NCBI RefSeq assembly: GCF_041296265.1
Contig: NC_091695.1
Location: 17,033,001 to 17,097,000 of the forward strand
Source of the DNA: Equus caballus
Taxonomy: Eukaryota > Chordata > Mammalia > Perissodactyla > Equidae
Length of the DNA stretch: 64,000 nt
Direction: 5' to 3'
Shown in pieces: positions 48,976 through 61,690 of this stretch. The notes beneath the pieces were generated by a model. That model worked only from the letters and a program-made list of their open reading frames with translations. It had not been told where the DNA came from and ran no database searches. The number at the start of each line of letters is the position of its first letter. Position 1 is the stretch's first letter. Made by a program: the position numbers and the translations under genes.

Positions 48976-51950
48976 TTATATTTTCTTATTATATTCTTCT
49001 GAGGCTCAAATTCCAAACCAGAAGTTAGAATCTGAATTCCCGAAAAGTGCACTGTGCAGACATCCTGCCCACCTGTGCAAAATTACAAAACAAAACTGAC
49101 AAAGACTATCTATGAGATAGGCAGTCTACTCTCTCTGATTGTTGTTTTTCTGTTTGTCCTTAAAGTCTATTCAACCACATTCAGGTTTTAGAGGTAGCAT
49201 TTTTCCTTTACTATGAAGAAATTGACTTGGAAAATGATATTTCTTTCTTTTAAAAAAATCAAATGAACTGATTAAGTGTTTATTAAGACCTCAAAACTTT
49301 TACTGCACCATTTTTTATGGTCATTGTTCAATCATTTTTAAAAAAGGTGTTGCTTACAGGGGAAACAGGTTTTACTATACAGACAGTTAAATAGAAACCT
49401 CTTTAGGCATTGTGATCATATGTTTCAAAAAGATCTGGACTAAAACTCAAAATATCAGAATCTATAATTTCCAATATCTTGTTGATTAAAAGTATTTCCC
49501 AGTATTTTAAACCTAGCAAACCATATAAGTGGTTTTTATTTATGCCTTATGTTGTTGAATTTGGCATAGTGTGCATCCACTTAATTTATCTTAATTGTCA
49601 TTGTGGGATACTTACAAGGGATTTACATTTTTTCAGGATTCTTTAATGATTTGTTGTTTCTCACTGAATACATTAAGAAATTTGAACAATCTCATGAATG
49701 TTTCAATCAGATATATTTATTTTTTATAAAATATAATATTGGTAAAGTATAGAAATTTGCATCATGGCAAGTCAAATTAACAATTTTCAATAGTTTAGAG
49801 TAATAAGTTCATAAGAACATTTTTAATAGTCAAATATTTATTAATCATTTAAAATATATTAGACACACTCATAGATTCTGGAGATACAATCATTAATAAG
49901 GTATGTTTTCTATCCTGGCAGACCCAACAGATGATAGTGGAAAACACAGCTATAGACAAATAAGTGTTGTAAAGACTCAACAGGTCAGGGGATTAAACCC
50001 TCCTAGTGGAAGCTATCTTTTGAATGCTTAGACTACTCCTATAAATTATGACTATTTACTTTCCACTGTAAATGCAGTTTAGCTTCATAATTGTGAGTGA
50101 AGATATTTAATTATGTATATATGCAATGACCTGCCAGAAACCCTGAAGGTGGAACTCCTTGTTTAGGCAGCTGATCTCATCTACTGATATATCTTAAAGC
50201 TTAGAATTTTATTTACTCATTTTTCTTTGATTTGGAAGTACAGGATTCGGAAAGGCAAGTCCTGGTACTGATGCTGAGTTATCCCTTGGGCCACCTCCTG
50301 ATTGATAGCCCAGGAAATCTGAAATTTCCTCTTCACCCAACTCATTCAAACCCCCCAAACCAAACTGTTTACCAATTTCAAAGCAAGTTTCATTCAACCT
50401 ACTGTCCTTGCTGGTTGCTATCTATCTTTTGTCTATTCTCTCTTATTTTCTCTCATCTACACTTATATTCTCTTTCTGATGCTTGGGTACAAATTTACCT
50501 AGAAGCACAAAGGATAGAATAGTCTCTTGCTCTTCACAAATGATCATCTGCAAATGTGGGCTCTGAAACAGAGCACAATTAAAATAATTCTGCCTTACAA
50601 ATAAAACTGACTCTGGATCATTCCCGAAAGGCCTGACAAATACTGTATTTTCCTCAAGTGAGAATGAATACCTTGTATTCAACACGGACTCAGATAACCA
50701 GAACCAATTATATGAACAAAATAACTAGTCTCATACGTTATTAATAATCAAACAACCTTTGACACATGCTAATTCACCCTGATTGACATAAAGAGGATCT
50801 ACCAACAAAAGTGTTATTGTGTCATTTAGGATAAAAGTTTCAATGACAAAAATTCAGAAACATACATCTGGAAAGATCATAGCATTTCCAATAAGAATAT
50901 AAGTTGGGATGTGACTTTTCCCAAGATGACTGAGCAAAATCAAGTAATACTTCTGGATTTTCATATAGAATTCTTTCTACTACACCATGATTCTGCCTAA
51001 AATCTTTATTTTGGCCTTCTGAATTGAGCTATGGTTAGCAATAATTAATTCCAAGCAATGTTGGAAAGTAAGGAAAATGTCTAGCACCCAACCCATTCAT
51101 TTTGATTAGTATTATCCATTTTTTCCTTCAATAACCTAGGTAGTAATAAATGTTAATTCAGTTTGTGTATGTATCCCTGTGTGTGCATGCGCATGTGTAT
51201 GTATTTTCAAACAAAGCATTGCTTTCATTGGACTTTCTTGGCTGGAGAGAATTTAACACATTTATCTCTGCTCAATTGCTTTCTTATGAGAGTTGATATT
51301 CAGTTTAATGAAATAAAATTCAATAAGCATATAACGAGCACTCATGATATGACTTGTTTTTATTTTTTATTGTGGTGAGTGACTTATTCCTTGAGTCGTG
51401 ATGCTTATAGTGGAGTAATTCAGAAAGGCAGTTATCAAAACTTCAGATGTACATCGGAAAGCTATATAATGTTATTATCCAATTTTAGTGCAATAAAAAA
51501 TAAAAATTAAAAGAAAACTTCAGCTATAATTTTATGCTCCATGCACTAGGTATTACTTTACATAAATATATAAATAAAGTTATTAGAGATGAGATTGTTT
51601 TCATGGAGGATCTCAGGATTCCAAAAAGCATTCAGGAAAAATGAAATGATAAATAATGTCAAAAATGCCGTCTTTATGAGAGAGATTCTGGAGGAAGTAG
51701 CTTTCTTGCTGTTTAGTAGATCATCTCACAGACATGCCCACTCGCAAATAACTTCCGGTTAGAATACTGAAGTCTCATCATTGTTATTGAAACAAGAAAT
51801 TTGTGAAAAGGAATGGAGTAATTGTGGAAGGAGAATCCAAACTCTCATTTTCTAAATAGTTACTCTGTGTGAGGCCTTGTGGAGCAAACATTTTTGAGTA
51901 AGGCATCACATTTTTGATATAAAGCTTGTGATCTTCTCAAATTCATTATT
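48976..51950. other. Unassigned region upstream of OR gene 3
   Basis: About 3 kb without a nameable gene. 49,850-50,010 (attctggagatacaatcatt ... taagtgttgtaaagactcaa) resembles an ancient mammal-wide repeat. The first exon and promoter of OR gene 3 may lie here. Confidence 0.4.
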
Positions 51951-51967
51951 GGCCCTTTTTCTTACAG
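51951..51967 (+). promoter_or_regulatory. Candidate splice acceptor before OR gene 3
   Basis: ggccctttttcttacag, a strong pyrimidine tract plus CAG, ends 37 nt before the ATG at 52,005. It matches the placement before the two paralogs. Confidence 0.7.
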
Positions 51968-52004
51968 CCTTTGACAGCTGAGTTCAACACCTTCAGAAGA
52001 ACAC

Positions 52005-52958
52005 ATGGAAAATAGGCACAATGGGACTGAGTTTGTCCTCCTGGGACTCACACAGACCCCTGAGGGGCAAAAAGTTCTATTTGTTGCATTCTTACTTATC
52101 TACATTGTGACCCTAGTGGCCAATCTCCTCATCATTGTGACCATTATGGCCAGCCAGTCACTGGGTGCCCCCATGTACTTTTTTCTGGCTTATTTATCAT
52201 TTATTGATGCTGTCTATTCTACTGTCATTGCTCCCAAAATGATTGTAGACTTGCTTTATGAGAAGAAGACTATTTCCTTCCGGGCTTGTATGACTCAAGT
52301 CTTTATAGAACACTTATTTGCTGGTGCTGAAGTCATTCTTCTGGTGGTGATGGCCTATGACCGATATGTAGCTATCTGTGAACCTCTTCATTATTTGATC
52401 ATCATGAATCAGCGTGTTTGCATTGTCATGCTGCTGGTGGCCTGGACTGGAGGCTTTCTGCACTCATTGGTTCAATTTCTCTTTATTTATCAGCTCCCTT
52501 TCTGTGGCCCCAATGTCATTGACAACTTCGTGTGTGATGTGTATCCCTTATTGAAACTTGCTTGCACCAATACCTACCTCACTGGACTTTCTATGATAGC
52601 TAATGGAGGGGCAATTTGCACTATCATCTTCTTCATTCTCCTAGTTTCCTATGGGGTCATATTATACTCTCTTAAGACTCATGGTTTGGAAGAGAAATGC
52701 AAAGCCTTCTACACCTGTGCATCCCATATGACTGTGGTCATTTTATTCTTTGTTCCCTGTGTCTTTCTGTATGCAAGGCCCAATTCCACTTTTCCCATTG
52801 ATAAATCCATGACTGTGGTTTTCAGTGTCATAACTCCCATGTTGAACCCCTTAATCTACACCCTGAGAAATGCAGAAATGAAAAATGCCATCAGAAAACT
52901 TTGGAGCAAAAATGTGACTTTAGTTGAGAGAGGGCTGTTTCCCTCCCGCAGAACATAA
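52005..52958 (+). CDS. Olfactory receptor, family 4 (OR4A/OR4C-like), OR gene 3
   Basis: An odorant receptor of 317 codons in one exon. It has the glycosylation site NGT at 6-8, PMYFFL from 56, [10 protein letters not shown] at 116-125, cysteines 95/167/177/187, SYG from 215 and NPLIY at 281-285, and aligns gap-free with OR genes 1 and 2 for about 300 residues. It departs from the family at positions its paralogs keep: TM1 'GN' is AN (39-40), ICKPLHY is ICEPLHY (Lys to Glu at 126), DHFICD is DNFVCD (174-178), and the pre-TM6 motif KALSTC is KAFYTC (233-238). The frame is open to the end and the start is clear, so it may still be expressed, but these changes raise the chance of relaxed constraint or altered coupling. 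The C-terminal tail is the longest of the three ([11 protein letters not shown]). Confidence 0.95.
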   Translation: MENRHNGTEFVLLGLTQTPEGQKVLFVAFLLIYIVTLVANLLIIVTIMASQSLGAPMYFFLAYLSFIDAVYSTVIAPKMIVDLLYEKKTISFRACMTQVFIEHLFAGAEVILLVVMAYDRYVAICEPLHYLIIMNQRVCIVMLLVAWTGGFLHSLVQFLFIYQLPFCGPNVIDNFVCDVYPLLKLACTNTYLTGLSMIANGGAICTIIFFILLVSYGVILYSLKTHGLEEKCKAFYTCASHMTVVILFFVPCVFLYARPNSTFPIDKSMTVVFSVITPMLNPLIYTLRNAEMKNAIRKLWSKNVTLVERGLFPSRRT

Positions 52959-53854
52959 TATTCATTCTTTCACAGAAGAATGGAATACTTTCACTACCAG
53001 TGATTATATTTAAAAATAATTTCCTTTGGGTTATTTAGCTTATTCATTCTGAAAGAGTCACATAAGTTAATCTTATCTAAGTGGAATATGTTATAGCCCT
53101 TAGAGAGCAAGAGAATTGCATAGGTTTAATCTCATATAGATAACTAACATATATAGGTGACTGGGTGTTTTAGCTTACGCACAGCTGTCTCAAATTCATA
53201 AGAACTAGAACCTTTTCCCACAAAGTCTAAGCTTGGAAGATGATGTAAACTGCACTTAATATATTAAAAATGATCAAGTTTACAATTGCTGGTGAGAATT
53301 AAACATTTCAGTACAATCTGGATTAAATGATGTGGTTCATTTTGACTGTCAGATAGCAGATGAGAGTAAGCCAGGAGTAAGGAGAGGGTAAAATATTGAG
53401 TAAATACTGTTTCTACTCTAAGACAAAAGGGAAGATTTGAAGAGGGAAACTAAGGCCAATGATTGTGTCTTAGGCATGACAACAAGTGCTCAGTGGAGTG
53501 ATGAGAAGATTGATGAAACACAAATTATAAATTGTCAACAGCAAACTTGGAAGGTGTAAGAACTGAAGGAGGAAATGTAAGGCAGTCTGACATTCTCAGT
53601 AGATGGAGTCTTCTGGTTTGTGAATAATTTTAAGGAATGTTAAGACGTCCCTTTTTATTCATTATCAAGAATCTCTCATGAGGTCCAACTGCCATCTGAA
53701 TTTTTCTGATACTTAAAACAACATATAAGGACGTAAGTATATTTAGTCCAAAAAATTAACAGGATAAATAATATTTGGGTCTGTTGTATAATGATGCTTT
53801 GGGTTATATGGACTTTTAATTCAGTGAAAATATTAGGCATTAAGTGAGGAGAGT
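52959..53854. other. 3' flank of OR gene 3
   Basis: Non-coding and AT-rich. No clear repeat and no close AATAAA signal right after the stop. Confidence 0.45.
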
Positions 53855-54060
53855 GAGCTAACTCTTATTGAAGGCCAACCATGAGGCATACATTTTGATA
53901 GGTTATTTACATGCTTTGATTATCTTAGTGTAGCAACAAGTTTTATTAGTCTTTACTCCATTTTGGACAAGAAGAAAATAAGACTCAATGAAGTTAAGCA
54001 ACAGTATCAAGTCTTTTAGACTCTGTCATCTCTACTCTTCCTACTTCTCAATACTCCTTG
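53855..54060 (-). mobile_element. MIR SINE, antisense, diverged
   Basis: The phrases ctaactcttattgaaggcca, ttattagtctttactccatt and agactcaatgaagttaagca follow the MIR order in worn form. Confidence 0.65.
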
Positions 54061-55482
54061 CTAGGATGATGTGAAAATATCAAAACACAGAACTGATCAT
54101 TGGTTGCATTGTCAGGATTGCTCTTGAGGCATCCTTCCCTTATTATGGGGGGCCCTTTCTTCCCTTCGGCTGTCCCTTGACCTCCCCTTCCCAGGTTACT
54201 TGCATTCTCCTAATTCCTCAGGTGTCAGAAAAAAGCCATCTGATGATCTCATTTCCACAGATGTAGTTCACTTCATGGGCATCATGAAAAGTGGGATGAA
54301 ATGAGCTCAAGAAATAAAAGTCAAATTGTTGAATTTCAAAGAAAGTGACACAGGTGAGAGACAAGTTTGGAGAAAGAATAAGCAACTCAATCACTGAGGA
54401 GACTAATACTCTGGGCAGGAGGGTAGCACTTTGAAGAGCTAAATGTTGTTTCTATAGGATTTTTCCCATTGTTGTGCCATAGTGTTAATATTTATTACTT
54501 GAAAAATGGCTCCATTTTCATTTAAGTGTAGGAAATTTTGACTTATTTCATTTATACAAAAACTATTGTTCAATGCCTATAGTGTACCAGAGAGTTCTGG
54601 GAGCTGTTGAATACCACAAACAAGGGCTATGTTTGTGTGCAACTTAAATTCAAGTGAGGCATAGATGGATAATAAACAAGATAATGAATAAATAAAAAAT
54701 GTAATTGTGTTAGTAGTGTTTGCTGAAAAACGTTTTATTAAGAGGGTGATGCAGAAGAGAATTGGATATAGATTTGTGTAGTTGTTTCAAGTACAGCTAG
54801 AATTTTAGTCAGACCCAAGATTAAAAAAACACACTGTTTCCTCCCTTTCTTTTTGTAAGTGAATTACTCTAACACATACATTTGCAATGGGGATGGTATC
54901 TCTCCCAAGTAAAATGGTAAGTAAAATGGTAGGTAAAAATGAGTTCTTGGGAGATGAAAATATCTTACTGTTTTTACATATAAAGCATAGATATACATAA
55001 AATACATAAATACTATGTCTGTGGTGTTAAGATTTTTGGGAGGTCATTAGGGTAACAGAATGTCAAAAAGGAGCCTTAGGTGGGCAATAATGAAAATGAG
55101 AAAAAGATTGAAGAGCCCTTCTTAACCCACAGTTAGGTAAGAACATGGAGCAGTTTTAGAATGTTAGTAAAGATAATCTAAGTGCAGAGGTTCGCCTGTC
55201 ACCTCTGAGGATCATATTTAGTAAAACTGAGAGCCTCTTCCTTCTCAGGAGGCTTCCCAGGGTGTATGGTCAAATATGTTAATGAACCAGTTGTAATCTG
55301 TGAAGTACACTGTAAATGTAGGATATTGATATTTTTTACTATTGAAGGTGGAAAAAGAATAAAGACTCTAACCTCAAATGTTTCTAAATTGAAAACATGT
55401 CATTTGGGAGTACAAATTGTTATGGAATGAGATGGAACTCAGTCCTTATTTTTTCTTGCTGAGATACATTTTTTTAACCCTT
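54061..55482. other. Spacer with one old-repeat trace
   Basis: 54,560-54,730 (gcctatagtgtaccagagag, ggataataaacaagataatg) fits a mammal-wide L2-like repeat, worn. The rest is unassigned, with no gene. Confidence 0.4.
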
Positions 55483-55495
55483 AATAATGCCAACT

Positions 55496-55686
55496 AGGGG
55501 CCGGCGCTATGACCTAGTGGTTAAGTTCCATGCACTCCGCTTCAGTAGCCCAGCGTGGGTTCCTGGGCATGGACCTGTGTACACCATTCATCAGCGACCA
55601 TGGTGTGGTAGCAACTTACACACAAAATAGAAGATTGGCAACAGATGTTAGTGCAGGCCAAATCTTCCTCAGCAAAAAATAAATAA
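55496..55686 (+). mobile_element. ERE SINE, sense, with target-site duplication
   Basis: Head aggggccggcgctatgaccta, tRNA-like A box region tagtggttaagttc and box B region gtgggttcctgggc, tail gattggcaacagatgttag and cttcctcagcaaaaaataa. Duplication aataatgccaact (55,483-55,495) against attaatgtcaact (about 55,687-55,699). Confidence 0.92.
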
Positions 55687-55699
55687 TTAATGTCAACTG

Positions 55700-57740
55700 T
55701 CCTTCACTTAGATGTGACACAATTTTAATCGTCTTAAAAGATGAAAGAGCACCAGATTAGGTGATAGAAAAATTTGGTCTTAGTACTTTCTAGCTGGCTA
55801 AGAATAAATCCTGTTGACTTTCCTTCATTTATATTATCAGACAGATGGATCATTGTATGGCCATTCTGTTATTGAAGAAGAGATCTTGGTTGTGGAGCAA
55901 ATAATGAATTGTTAATACCATGATCTGGTTTTGTGCTTGTGGAACATCAGCTTGGCCTGGCTCCAGTGAAGTTCAGCCCCTGGGAAAAGTGGATCATTGC
56001 AGGGGTGGGTGGGAATTCACTGGAATGGTGATTAGCTCCTCAGTCAGTAGAGACACAGCCTCAAAAGGATGCAGTTGGAATGATGCAAGTCTGCACATTT
56101 TGAAATTCTGTGCCATCTGGAAATGGCACTCTGTCCTCTTTTAGACTATGTCTATTGCCTGAAAGGTCACATCCTGTTAATGATGTTTCTTCTAAGATGT
56201 GGATTGGAAGCTGTTTATCAATTAAGCTCAATGTGCAGACAAATGGAAGACACAGTTCTGTGAATGATTTTGCAAACAGCTTAGCTGGCTGTCTTTTTTC
56301 GGCAACTTTTTCTATTGAGATGAAATTTAAATTCCTCCACCAACCACAAGGGTTGTTTTCTACTTGCCTTTAAACCCTTAGAGCAGCTGTTTTAAAACTT
56401 TCTTTAAAATCATTAGAAACTGTGATCCTATCAAAATAGCTTTCCATTTAGTGATTGGATGCTTTGTTCCAGTGTAGATCTTACTTGCCTCTGCACTGGG
56501 ATGTGCTGCTTTAACACTCTAATGTCAGATTCCTAGCTCTTTTGTAGACAAGAGTTTCTTTGAGTACATCCTGAATGGGGCAGACCCGTGGTGACCCTGA
56601 CATGACCTTAGAAATTTTACTCGCACAATGTCCCCCTTCTAAGTATTGGGTCCGTCAGGTAACTGGCTTTTGGACATTGTAAAGATGACATCAGACCGAG
56701 TTTTGGAGGTGACTTTAAAAACTTACGTGAGAATTAAATGTTTTTATTAATTTGAACTATTTTGAAATCATTGAAATAGTTGAATCATCTATATACACAG
56801 ACAATTATGTTATACTTAAAATGTGTCAGAGGTTTACCTGTTCTATCTATATACACAAATTGCAGACTTGGCTTGGAGAGCTTTGAGCAATCAAAATTTT
56901 TATCTTGGTTTATTTGAACTTCTTTTGGCAAATTATCAAATCTTAAGTGTCTGCCTTTTGGTCTGTATCCAGTTGATGAGATTAGCAAATAAAATTGTAT
57001 TTGTGTTTCAGAGATGAGCTTTTAGGAAGGGAAGGAATGGGATTAACTGGATGTGTCTAGGGTGGTTTTAGATGTTTTTGTTTCCCTTCTTTCATGCAAC
57101 TCTTTCTTAGTGTGTGTATATATATGCATCTGTATATTATACACGTATATTATATCTATATATGTTTCTACTTTCCTCTTGTACCAATTTCCTCTAATCT
57201 TTATTTTTCTACTAATCACCTTTGAGAATTAACCTATCTGATGTTTTTCTTTCTGTTTTAATTCTTTGATGATACATTAAATTTCTGACTTTAATTTTTA
57301 ATGTAAAGATGAATTGGACTTTAAAAATGTATTTCTCTATCTATATGAAAGCACACACATTTATTTGTGAGCAGCTCTGACAACAAGGGTGGTTTTGGTG
57401 TTGATGCTGAGGGTGATACTGATGATTTGTCCAGGGATGGGGTGGTGAAATCAAGAAAGCTTTCAGGGATTAAGACCCTCCCTCCAAAAGCATTCCAAAA
57501 AATTAATTTTTGTATCTACAATGGTATAGTAATTTTCACCCTATAAAAGTGCTGCTGTAGATAATACCATCTTCACCCATCTCTCAAGGAAAGCAAAATG
57601 AATTAGGAAGATTTCCCAACAGCAAAAGTCATTTTAAAGCCTTTAATTAGAGAAATGTTTTATTCATGGTGTATATGCCCAGGACACAGATCCTCTGAGG
57701 AACACAGGGCCACTGATTATTCATTGAAAAATGATGACTC
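55700..57740. other. Unassigned stretch, partly less AT-rich
   Basis: 55,920-56,380 has a more balanced composition and two overlapping open frames (55,920-56,144; 56,110-56,373) without recognisable domains. 57,112-57,170 is a TA/TG-rich simple sequence. No gene can be supported. Confidence 0.4.
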
Positions 57741-57946
57741 AGGGCCAACCCTGGCAGCCTAGTGCTAAGTTTGGCAAGCTCTGCTCTGCTTTGGTGTCCC
57801 AGGTTCCGTTCCTGGGCATGGACCTTAACCACTCTGTTAGCAGTCATGCTGTCCTGGTGGCCCACAGACTAAAAAGTAGAGGAAGATTGCCAGAGATGTT
57901 AGCTCAGGGTGAATCTTCCTCAGCAAAACAAACAAACAAACAACTC
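57741..57946 (+). mobile_element. ERE SINE, sense, diverged
   Basis: Head gggccaaccctggcagccta, middle cctgggcatggaccttaacc, tail gaggaagattgccagagatg, gttagctcagggtgaatctt, cctcagcaaaacaaacaaac. It is more worn than the copy at 55,496. Duplication not clear. Confidence 0.85.
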
Positions 57947-58054
57947 AAAGGTGCTTACTAAACACGTTGCTACCACTTCTTGTTATCTGTGACTTTATTG
58001 AAGAAATTATTTTGCTCCATAAGAAATTAAGACACAAGAAACACATATCAGCTG

Positions 58055-58225
58055 TAAAGTCAGCTTCTTGGATTCAGATCCAGGCTCTATCACTTACTAA
58101 CTGTATAGCCTTAAACAAATTAATTATTCTATTTTTCCCAGCATCTAAATATAGCCAGATGTAAGGATTAAATGCATGTATAAAGTACTAACAAAATGTC
58201 TGGTACAAAAATTATGTATTGTCAT
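58055..58225 (+). mobile_element. MIR SINE, sense
   Basis: The phrases ggattcagatccaggctcta, tcacttactaactgtatagc, ttaaacaaattaattattct and tctggtacaaaa show the MIR tRNA-like and core regions. Confidence 0.85.
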
Positions 58226-58479
58226 TAGTTAAATAAGGATATCTGTGTATAAACTATATATCTCTATATAGATATTACATTGTATTTAATTTAGCTCCAT
58301 ATGGATACCAATAATATGTTTATTGTTTAAGTCATCAATGAAATTCTAGGAATTTCATTGGATTCTAGGAATTCTAGGATTGAATGAACACAAATTAAGG
58401 GGAGATACAATTTTTCATCTAGCACTTGCTTAATATAATCAAGATTGATAATATTTAATGTTAGTAAAACTATGGGGAA

Positions 58480-59085
58480 AATTACTCTTTAAGACACTAT
58501 TGATTGGAATAAGAGATGGGCCAGGATTTTGAAAGCAGTGTCATAGAATCGATTAAAGTGAAACAGATGCATAACTTTTGACGTGGTGATAACATAGATT
58601 TCCCCAGCAGAAATATTCAAACCTGGAATTAAAGATGTCTATAAGGGATGTTCGCTGCAGTATTGTGTGTTAGGCAGAATATTAGAAATAACGTAAATTT
58701 CAAGCAAAAATGGACTCTTTAAAGGAATTATGGTGTAACCATTAAAATGGAATAATATGCAGCAATTAAAGTGAAGGAAAATTCACAAATACTGAGAAAT
58801 AATGCCCATACCAATTATTCAAGTATAGTATCATATTTTATATATGTTTATCTAGAGTAAAACACACAAATGACTGTAACAATTACAGTATACTTACACA
58901 CAAATGCACATCTGAAGAGCACGCACTAGATTGTTAATAGACGTTGAATGAGTGCTTGTGGTTGGGAGTGGTCCTGATTTTAAACTTTCTATCACTCCAT
59001 CTATCTATATAAAATATTTTCCAAAGATCAGCTTTTACTTCTATAACTTACAAAAATAAATAAATAATTTTTATTTAAACTATTC
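58480..59085 (+). mobile_element. Old L1M 3' UTR, sense
   Basis: The phrases tgttcgctgcagtattgtgt, aattatggtgtaaccattaa, aatggaataatatgcagcaa and gtgcttgtggttgggagtgg lead to an A-rich end (aaaaataaataaataattt). This is a typical L1M 3' end. Confidence 0.8.
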
Positions 59086-59339
59086 TACTTTAGGATATGA
59101 CTGCAGTCTGTTTTAGAAAATGGTTTTGGATGATTTTTCCTTTAAGGTCATTTCAAAAACTTACATCCTGACTAATGTTGAGGAGTCATTAGGCTGATTT
59201 CCTGCTAGCCAACTGAGCATTTAATGGAAGCAGGTGTAAACACATTTGTTGAAAATCCAAAGGCAGAGGACCTATTTTAAAATAGTTTGTGGTCAGTATC
59301 AATCTCCTAATCCTAGGAAAAGATATGGGGATGCTTATC

Positions 59340-59475
59340 TAAGCCCTTTACAATTATAAACTCATGTAATCTTTACAACAACTCTTTGGGATTGGTAACA
59401 TTACTTTGCCATTTTACAGAGAATGAAACTGAAGGACAGAGAGGTTGTCTGGCATATTATAGGAACTCAGAAGGA
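59340..59475 (-). mobile_element. MIR SINE fragment, antisense
   Basis: The phrases ataaactcatgtaatcttta, caacaactctttgggattgg, ccattttacagagaatgaaa and ctgaaggacagagaggtt. Confidence 0.88.
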
Positions 59476-60839
59476 ATAGCTACCTGTAGTATAGAAAGTC
59501 AGGGGTTTTACATGGTTTCTGTAGCCTTATAGCTGTTACTACTTATTCCCAGTTGAACTGTTTAGCTAGGCACACCTACTCAAGGCACCTCATACCTAGG
59601 GATAGTAGGGGTGTGTGTGACTAAGTTTTATGGAACACCCAGAGTATGCTAAGAATCATAATATCTAGTAAACATTTAAACTATAATTTAAGTTAATACT
59701 TTTGTCATATTTTAATGTTTATAAGTTTATAATGCTGTTTAAATATTAAAATTTTAACTATATTAAAGCATACTGTTGTCCTTCTTGTTCACTTTCTAAA
59801 CTATGTTTACAAATTTAGAATTTTCTAAATTCTCATGTCAAGCACTAGCTCCTTTCATCTTCTTTGAAACCTATAGATCATACTGATATTTTCCCTTCTG
59901 GACTTATATGCACAGGCATTGTTTCATGAGTGTTCATAATCTCTCTCTCTCTTTACGGATAAGGTATTTCCTTGTATCCTTTGGAGTAACGGATATGCTA
60001 TTGAGTGATAAATATGCACTATCTGGAAATAATTAGGTGATTGCAGAAATGTCATTCCTCACTTCCTTTATATGAATGGTCTTTTGAGTGATGGTATTTC
60101 ACAGGAACGCTGGAAAGAAAAAGACATTATTACAAAGAAGATCTGATGGCAATGATTCGATACTGAACTGGAAGTCCAAGGCGTGTTTCAGTTCTTGGGT
60201 TTGGCTATAGAAAGTCTGGGAGAAGAAACGGCAAAGGTGAAAGATAGTAAACGGGATATTTGAGCTGCATGCTAAAGAAATAGCAGCGAGGCTCTGACAA
60301 TGATGCTCTCATTTCTGGAGGCAGGGACTGCCACCAGCATTGCCTGGCACCCATGGTTCAACGTACTATTTTTTGGATGAATTCAATTTCATTGATTTAA
60401 TTAAATTTAATTAAATGACTAGTGTGTACACAGTACAGCATTAAGAATGGGTAGAAAGAGAATAAATTAGCTCTCTTTAAGCATCCACATAAGGACATAA
60501 AGCCAACATAAAATTAAAAACACATTATCTAAGAAGATAATTGAATTACTGCTGATATGCAACCTAGAAAGCTTATGTAGCAAATATCCAAGATGATGGT
60601 TGTGATGGGGACAATCGGGAGGAAGTGAGGCATGAAGGACGAGTGGTAATGGATTTGTTGATAACACACGCCATAGGCAGAGGCAGGAGGACATCAGGGG
60701 CTAATAGAAATGGAAATTAATCATGATGAATATTTGAATAATGTTTTGAATATTTAGTGCTCCCTAAACATTCTCATGCCTGTTACTTCCTTTGATTCCC
60801 ATGGAAGTGTTGTAAGCCAGGGCATAAACTTCTTAGAGG
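59476..60839. other. Unassigned spacer
   Basis: No gene or nameable repeat. There is a short CT run at about 59,940-59,953. Confidence 0.45.
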
Positions 60840-61055
60840 GGTTGTAGAGCATAGTGGTTAGTAGCCTGTGCTATGAACTTGACCACATACCCACCAAAGG
60901 GCTTTGAGTAGTTGCGCAAGTTTTCGAAGCCTTATCCACTGCCGTGGAAAATAAGGATAATACTAGTTCCTGTCTCATACAGCTTTTGTGAGAATTAAAA
61001 GAGAAAATCATGAAGCTCTTACCACAGTACCCTTGAATAATAACTACTTGAGACC
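60840..61055 (+). mobile_element. MIR SINE, sense, near full length
   Basis: The phrases agagcatagtggttagtagc, tgaccacatacccacc, gtggaaaataaggataatac, tgtctcatacagcttttgtg and agaattaaaagagaaaatc follow the full MIR order. Confidence 0.9.
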
Positions 61056-61559
61056 TACTGACTTTAATTGCTGTTGCGTTGTTTTATTTTTTCAGGATCG
61101 AAGGTTATGTATTCAGTCAATGGCCTGACTGGGGTAGAGGACTAAATCTGCTCATTCTGAACCCATGAACTTTCCCACTGTCCTAAAGAGACTGAGACGT
61201 GTATTCTGGTGGTAAGAGGTGGACTTGACTGTAGTGGGAGGGAGACATACAAAACGATGAAGTTGATTACATGGGGGAGAGTCTTGAACATCAGATTGAG
61301 AAGTTGAGATGTGTACTAGTTGTCTAAATAGATTTGTGATGAATCCATAGATTTTAAGACAGAAGAGGCATTATTTTCTTTCCTACTGCCTTTTGTTTTA
61401 AAATACCCTAAGTCATGAGGTGGCTCAAAGGAAATTTTGCTTGGAAGTGTAAACATTTCATGCAGGTAAGAACCATTTTGCTGTGTTTGAAAGGGACAGA
61501 GTCCCTGCGATGGCTCCTTTGAAACCCTAGTTTTCCACTCATCTACCACAACTGTCTCA

Positions 61560-61690
61560 TTCTCCAGATGAGGAAACTAAGACCCAGAGTAGTGAGAAAA
61601 TTAACAACATATCCTAGGAGTTAGAGGGACAACCTGGAATAAAGCCCAGTTATCTTGCTTTCCAAGAATGTGTTCCTTCTACTTCATTAG
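61560..61690 (-). mobile_element. MIR SINE fragment, antisense
   Basis: The phrases ctccagatgaggaaactaag, acccagagtagtgagaaaat and taaagcccagttatcttgc. Confidence 0.8.

Noticed and set aside
50232-50522. 96-codon open frame on the + strand
   Set aside because: An overlapping antisense frame covers part of it, and there is no recognisable domain or repeat support. Most likely chance.
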